64,000 nucleotides of DNA, from positions 682,001-746,000 of the forward strand of contig NZ_NEVJ01000001.1 in NCBI RefSeq assembly GCF_002261425.1, given 5' to 3'. This DNA is from Bordetella genomosp. 9 (GTDB lineage Bacteria; Pseudomonadota; Gammaproteobacteria; Burkholderiales; Burkholderiaceae_B). Numbering within the stretch: the stretch's first letter is position 1; each line of letters opens with the position of its first letter. The notes beneath the pieces were generated by a model, which did not search any database, was not told the origin of the DNA, and saw nothing but the letters and a program-made list of their open reading frames with translations. Of this stretch, positions 61,262 to 64,000 are shown piece by piece. The translations under genes and the position numbers were made by a program.

Positions 61262-62305
61262 ATGAACAGACGATTTTCCCTGCTGGTGGGCGCCTGCGCC
61301 TTGGCGCTGTGCACGGTCAACGCGGCGTTCGCCGCGGGCATGGGCGGGCCCCTGCAGATTGCCGATATGGGCAGCTTCTTCGTGGGTGGCCGCATCATCG
61401 AGACGCAGTATCCGGGGTCTTTCCCGGCTGGCCGGGTGCCCAACGGCAAGATCGCGGTCGACCAGATGTACGTCAGCTACGTCATTCCCGAGCATGCCCG
61501 TAAGACGCCCATCGTGCTGGTACCCGGCGGCGGGCTCACCGGCGCCGAATACGAGACCACGCCGGATGGCCGCGAAGGCTGGGCCACCTACTTCGCGCGC
61601 AAGGGTTATCCGGTCTATGTGGTGGACACGCCGGGCCGCGGCCGCGCGGGCTTCGACGCGACGTCCATCAACGAGGCCAAGGAAAAGAAGGACCCCGCCA
61701 TCCTGCCGTCCGGGCTGTTCAGCGCCACCGGCGAATTCGCCTGGACCAATTTCCGCTTCGGCCCCCAGTTCGGCACGCCGTTCCCCGATACGCAGTTCCC
61801 GGTCGCGGCCATCGACGCCTTCGCCGCCCAGGGCGTACCCAATTCGGAAGCCACGCTGACCGGCGGCGGCGCCAAGACCGCGCCCGCGGCGCTGGCCGCC
61901 CTGCTCGACAGGATCGGGCCGTCCATCGTGCTGGTCCACTCCCTGTCCGGCCCCTACGCCGACATACTCGTCGGCCTGCGGCCCAAGCTGGTGCGCGCCG
62001 TGGTGAACATCGAGGGCGCGCAGTACATCGTGCCCACCGACGCCCAGGTTGCCGCCTACAAGGGCATTCCCGACCTGGAACTGTTCGGCGATCACCTGGA
62101 CGCCCAGGCGATCACGGGCGCGGTCAGGATGCGCGCCCGCCAGGCCGTCGTGGACCGGATCAACCAGCAGCCGGGCGGCAAGGCGAAACTGGTCACGCTG
62201 CCCAGCGTGGGTATCCATGGCAACTCGCACATGATGATGCAGGACAAGAACAACCTGGCGGTGGCGGACTATATCCTCAAGTGGCTGTCGGCACAGGCCA
62301 GGTAG
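61262..62305 (+). CDS. Exported alpha/beta-fold esterase
   Basis: This 347-residue protein has a Sec signal peptide cleaved near residue 25 (AAFAA). An alpha/beta-hydrolase core has an oxyanion loop VLVPGGGLTGAEYET near 85-99, nucleophile S227 in LVHSLSG (the residue after H226) and a probable catalytic His in GIHGNSHMMMQ. This pattern fits secreted esterases of the 'alpha/beta hydrolase, putative esterase' group often found in Burkholderiales. It probably acts in the periplasm on an ester or lactone before uptake. Confidence 0.83.
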   Translation: MNRRFSLLVGACALALCTVNAAFAAGMGGPLQIADMGSFFVGGRIIETQYPGSFPAGRVPNGKIAVDQMYVSYVIPEHARKTPIVLVPGGGLTGAEYETTPDGREGWATYFARKGYPVYVVDTPGRGRAGFDATSINEAKEKKDPAILPSGLFSATGEFAWTNFRFGPQFGTPFPDTQFPVAAIDAFAAQGVPNSEATLTGGGAKTAPAALAALLDRIGPSIVLVHSLSGPYADILVGLRPKLVRAVVNIEGAQYIVPTDAQVAAYKGIPDLELFGDHLDAQAITGAVRMRARQAVVDRINQQPGGKAKLVTLPSVGIHGNSHMMMQDKNNLAVADYILKWLSAQAR

Positions 62306-62357
62306 CCGCCATCGACGCCGGCGCCGCGCTGATCCCGCCGCGTCGAGTCCCTCGCGC

Positions 62358-63077
62358 TCAGCCCGTCGCGTGCGCCTGGCGCGCCAGGTGGATCTCGTGC
62401 AGCGTGATCTTCCGCACCTCCGCCTGGCTGGCGGCGATGTGCGCCGACAGCAGGCGGCAGGCTTCGTCGGCGCGTTGCGCCAGCACGGCGCGCAGGATGC
62501 GCGCGTGTTCGTCATAGGTCGCGTCGACCCGCGGCCGCTTGGTGAAATCCAGCCGGCGGATGATGCGTATGCGGTCGGTGACCTCGCGGTGCACGCGGGC
62601 GATTTCCGCGTTGCCGGCGGCCTGCACCAGCGTGCAGTGAAAGGCTTCGTCCCACACCCCGACCTGCGCCATGTCGGTGCTGCGCGCTTCGGGCGCGACC
62701 AGCCAGATATCGGCCAGGTCGTCCAGCAACTGCCTGTCGATGTGCGGCGCGCCGGTGCACAGCCGCCTGACCGCTTCGGATTCGAGCACCTGGCGCAGGT
62801 CGTAGAGCTGTTCGAACTGGTCGAAGTCGAACGGCAGCACGCGCCAGCCGCTGCGGAACAATACCTCCACATAGCCTTCCTGCTGCAGGCGGAACAAGGC
62901 CTGGCGCACGGGCGTGCGGGACACCCCGAGCCGGTCGCTGATCTCGCCTTCCGTGAAGCGGTCGCCCGGCACCAGCCGGAACTCGGCGATATCCCGCTTG
63001 AGCAACTGGTAGACGTCCTCGGCGCGCGTCAGGCGCGGCGCCTTGGACGGTGCGTGGTCGATACTGTTCACATTCAT
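62358..63077 (-). CDS. GntR-family (FadR/FCD) transcriptional regulator
   Basis: This 239-residue regulator has a winged helix at about 18-80 (TEGEISDRLGVSRTPVRQALFRLQQEGYV) and an all-helical FCD effector domain with metal-ligand candidates in WDEAFHCTLVQAAGN and YDEHARILRAVL. It follows the AtzH-like and amidase genes on the same strand after nine bases and is likely their regulator, cotranscribed with them. Confidence 0.9.
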   Translation of the reverse strand: MNVNSIDHAPSKAPRLTRAEDVYQLLKRDIAEFRLVPGDRFTEGEISDRLGVSRTPVRQALFRLQQEGYVEVLFRSGWRVLPFDFDQFEQLYDLRQVLESEAVRRLCTGAPHIDRQLLDDLADIWLVAPEARSTDMAQVGVWDEAFHCTLVQAAGNAEIARVHREVTDRIRIIRRLDFTKRPRVDATYDEHARILRAVLAQRADEACRLLSAHIAASQAEVRKITLHEIHLARQAHATG

Positions 63078-63086
63078 GCGACGTGT

Positions 63087-63461
63087 TCAGCCCATCAGGC
63101 TGACATGGGCGGACACCACGCGCCAGCCATCCGGCGTGCGCAGCCAGGTCTGGCTCTGGCGCCCGACGCGCGATGAACCCGCACGGCGGAACTCGATATT
63201 GGCGGTCGCGAAATCCCGGCCATACGTGGTGATGACGGTGCGCAGCACCTCGCGATCCAGCCCTTGCGCCGGGCGCGCGGCGCGGAACTCGCGGATCTCG
63301 TCGTAGCCATACAGGTTTTCAGTCGCGCCGTAGCGCAGGGTGTGCGGACTGTTCCAGAACAGCTCGTCCAGCACCGCGACGTCGTTGCCCGTCAGGGCTT
63401 TCTCGTAGCGGGCGAATTGCGTCTGTACTTCGGCCAGCACGTCCGGCAGATTGATGTCCAT
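63087..63461 (-). CDS. AtzH/HpxZ-like NTF2-fold protein (DUF3225)
   Basis: This 124-residue protein closely follows the DUF3225 family: [50 protein letters not shown] and [24 protein letters not shown]. In atrazine/cyanuric-acid catabolism AtzH is the small partner of the 1-carboxybiuret hydrolase AtzE; HpxZ is its counterpart in oxalurate/ureide use. Its start overlaps the amidase stop (ATGA), keeping the AtzE-AtzH pairing. Confidence 0.9.
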   Translation of the reverse strand: MDINLPDVLAEVQTQFARYEKALTGNDVAVLDELFWNSPHTLRYGATENLYGYDEIREFRAARPAQGLDREVLRTVITTYGRDFATANIEFRRAGSSRVGRQSQTWLRTPDGWRVVSAHVSLMG

Positions 63462-64000
63462 CAGAGTCCTTCGTCGAAATGCGGGTGGCGGATGCCGGCG
63501 GCGCCGGCCTGTTCGAGCGCCACGGCGGCGCGCAGCGCGATGTCCTCGCGCCAGGGCGCTGCGATGAGTTGTACACCGATCGGCATGCCTTGTGTGCCGT
63601 CCGGCCACATGGGCGCCACCGCCACGGGGCATCCCGCGAACGAGATCGGCTGGGTCAGCAGCCCCATGGCGGGACGGCATGGATGCGTCGCGCCGTTGAT
63701 GTCCAGCCATTCGGTGCCGATCTCCGGCGCGGCCACCGGCGTGGCCGGCGCCAGCAGGAGGTCCCAATCCTGGAACAAGGCCAGCACGCGTTCCCGGTAC
63801 ATGCGGCGGAAGCGGTGCGCGCGCGCCACCCAGTGCGCGGGCTGCAGCGCGCCGGCGATGAAGCGGTCCACCGACAGGGGTTCGAAGTCCGCCGCGTGGC
63901 GGCGCAGCGCCGGCAGATGCAGGCTGCCGCCCTCTGACGCCGTGATGATGAAGGCCGCGATGCGCGCCATCTGCGCATCGGGCCATTCCACCGTGCGGCT
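63461..64000 (-). CDS. AtzE-like amidase, C-terminal part (continues past right edge)
   Basis: The last 179 residues of an amidase-signature enzyme are present; the catalytic Ser-Ser-Lys region lies beyond position 64000. The visible part ends with [44 protein letters not shown] sequence, the standard amidase C-terminus, and matches the AtzE/HpxW style by its pairing with the DUF3225 gene. The likely role is hydrolysis of a carboxylated urea/biuret or oxalurate-like amide. It is distinct from the amidase at 13971. Confidence 0.87.
   Translation of the reverse strand, partial: SRTVEWPDAQMARIAAFIITASEGGSLHLPALRRHAADFEPLSVDRFIAGALQPAHWVARAHRFRRMYRERVLALFQDWDLLLAPATPVAAPEIGTEWLDINGATHPCRPAMGLLTQPISFAGCPVAVAPMWPDGTQGMPIGVQLIAAPWREDIALRAAVALEQAGAAGIRHPHFDEGL

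Noticed and set aside
61067..62872. Long minus-strand extension of the NTF2-like gene
   Set aside because: The extension is Arg/Ser-rich shadow of the esterase and GntR genes; the protein-like part starts at 61066.

Overview
The window is GC-rich (roughly two thirds G+C), gene-dense bacterial chromosome with no rRNA, tRNA, CRISPR array or intact insertion sequence that I can see. The gene content suggests a betaproteobacterium of the Bordetella/Achromobacter group (Alcaligenaceae). The main reason is five separate Bug/TctC-type periplasmic receptors in 64 kb, alongside many ABC, TRAP and MFS uptake systems for small organic acids, amides and peptides. This placement is an inference from gene content, not from a marker gene.

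Layout. 1-10349: a response regulator (cut by the left edge) and a very large NCS1-transporter/histidine-kinase/receiver fusion, divergent from a urea/short-chain-amide ABC transporter (urtABCDE) with formamidase fmdA and fmdB. 10542-15389: a TakP-like TRAP transporter converging on an amidase. 15529-18747: an orphan Bug receptor, then an MFS transporter translationally coupled to a calcineurin-like phosphoesterase. 18880-24567: an IclR regulator and flavin reductase divergent from a catabolic operon (Bug receptor, RidA-like protein, LigI-like hydrolase, FAH-family hydrolase/isomerase, HpaH-like hydratase). This looks like the lower half of a meta-cleavage type pathway without a ring-cleavage enzyme. 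24571-31479: a Bug receptor, a short RecQ helicase, a chemoreceptor, a small hydrophilic protein, and a TctBA transporter lacking an adjacent TctC. 31567-37293: a TDT-family channel, a Bug receptor, a tautomerase, two alpha/beta hydrolases, a MarR regulator and a SnoaL-like protein, with three copies of a shared palindromic site. 37310-44221: a dipeptide-type ABC transporter with a glycerophosphodiesterase gene inside the operon, controlled by an RpiR-family regulator. 44500-49439: an XRE-cupin regulator, a VanB-type iron-sulfur flavoreductase, a MOSC protein, RidA, an MFS transporter and a DJ-1/isonitrile-hydratase-like protein, tied together by a GTTTCC-type site at four upstream regions. 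49440-50066: a gene-poor stretch with a terminator and a probable gene remnant. 50067-54619: an Fe3+/polyamine-type ABC transporter and a small charged protein. 54637-61066: a HutC-type GntR regulator divergent from an enolase-superfamily operon (two enolases, Bug receptor, FAH hydrolase, 2-hydroxyacid dehydrogenase). 61262-64000: a secreted esterase, a FadR-type GntR regulator, an AtzH/HpxZ-like protein and the end of an AtzE-like amidase that continues past the right edge.

How it fits together. Most of the window is modular catabolism: each block pairs a regulator, a receptor or transporter and two to five enzymes. Nitrogen scavenging recurs (urea/amide uptake, formamidase, two amidases, AtzH, RidA proteins, MOSC-reductase). 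The most unusual candidates are the transporter-kinase fusion beside the amide transporter and the MOSC/flavoreductase/RidA/DJ-1 set sharing one operator motif.
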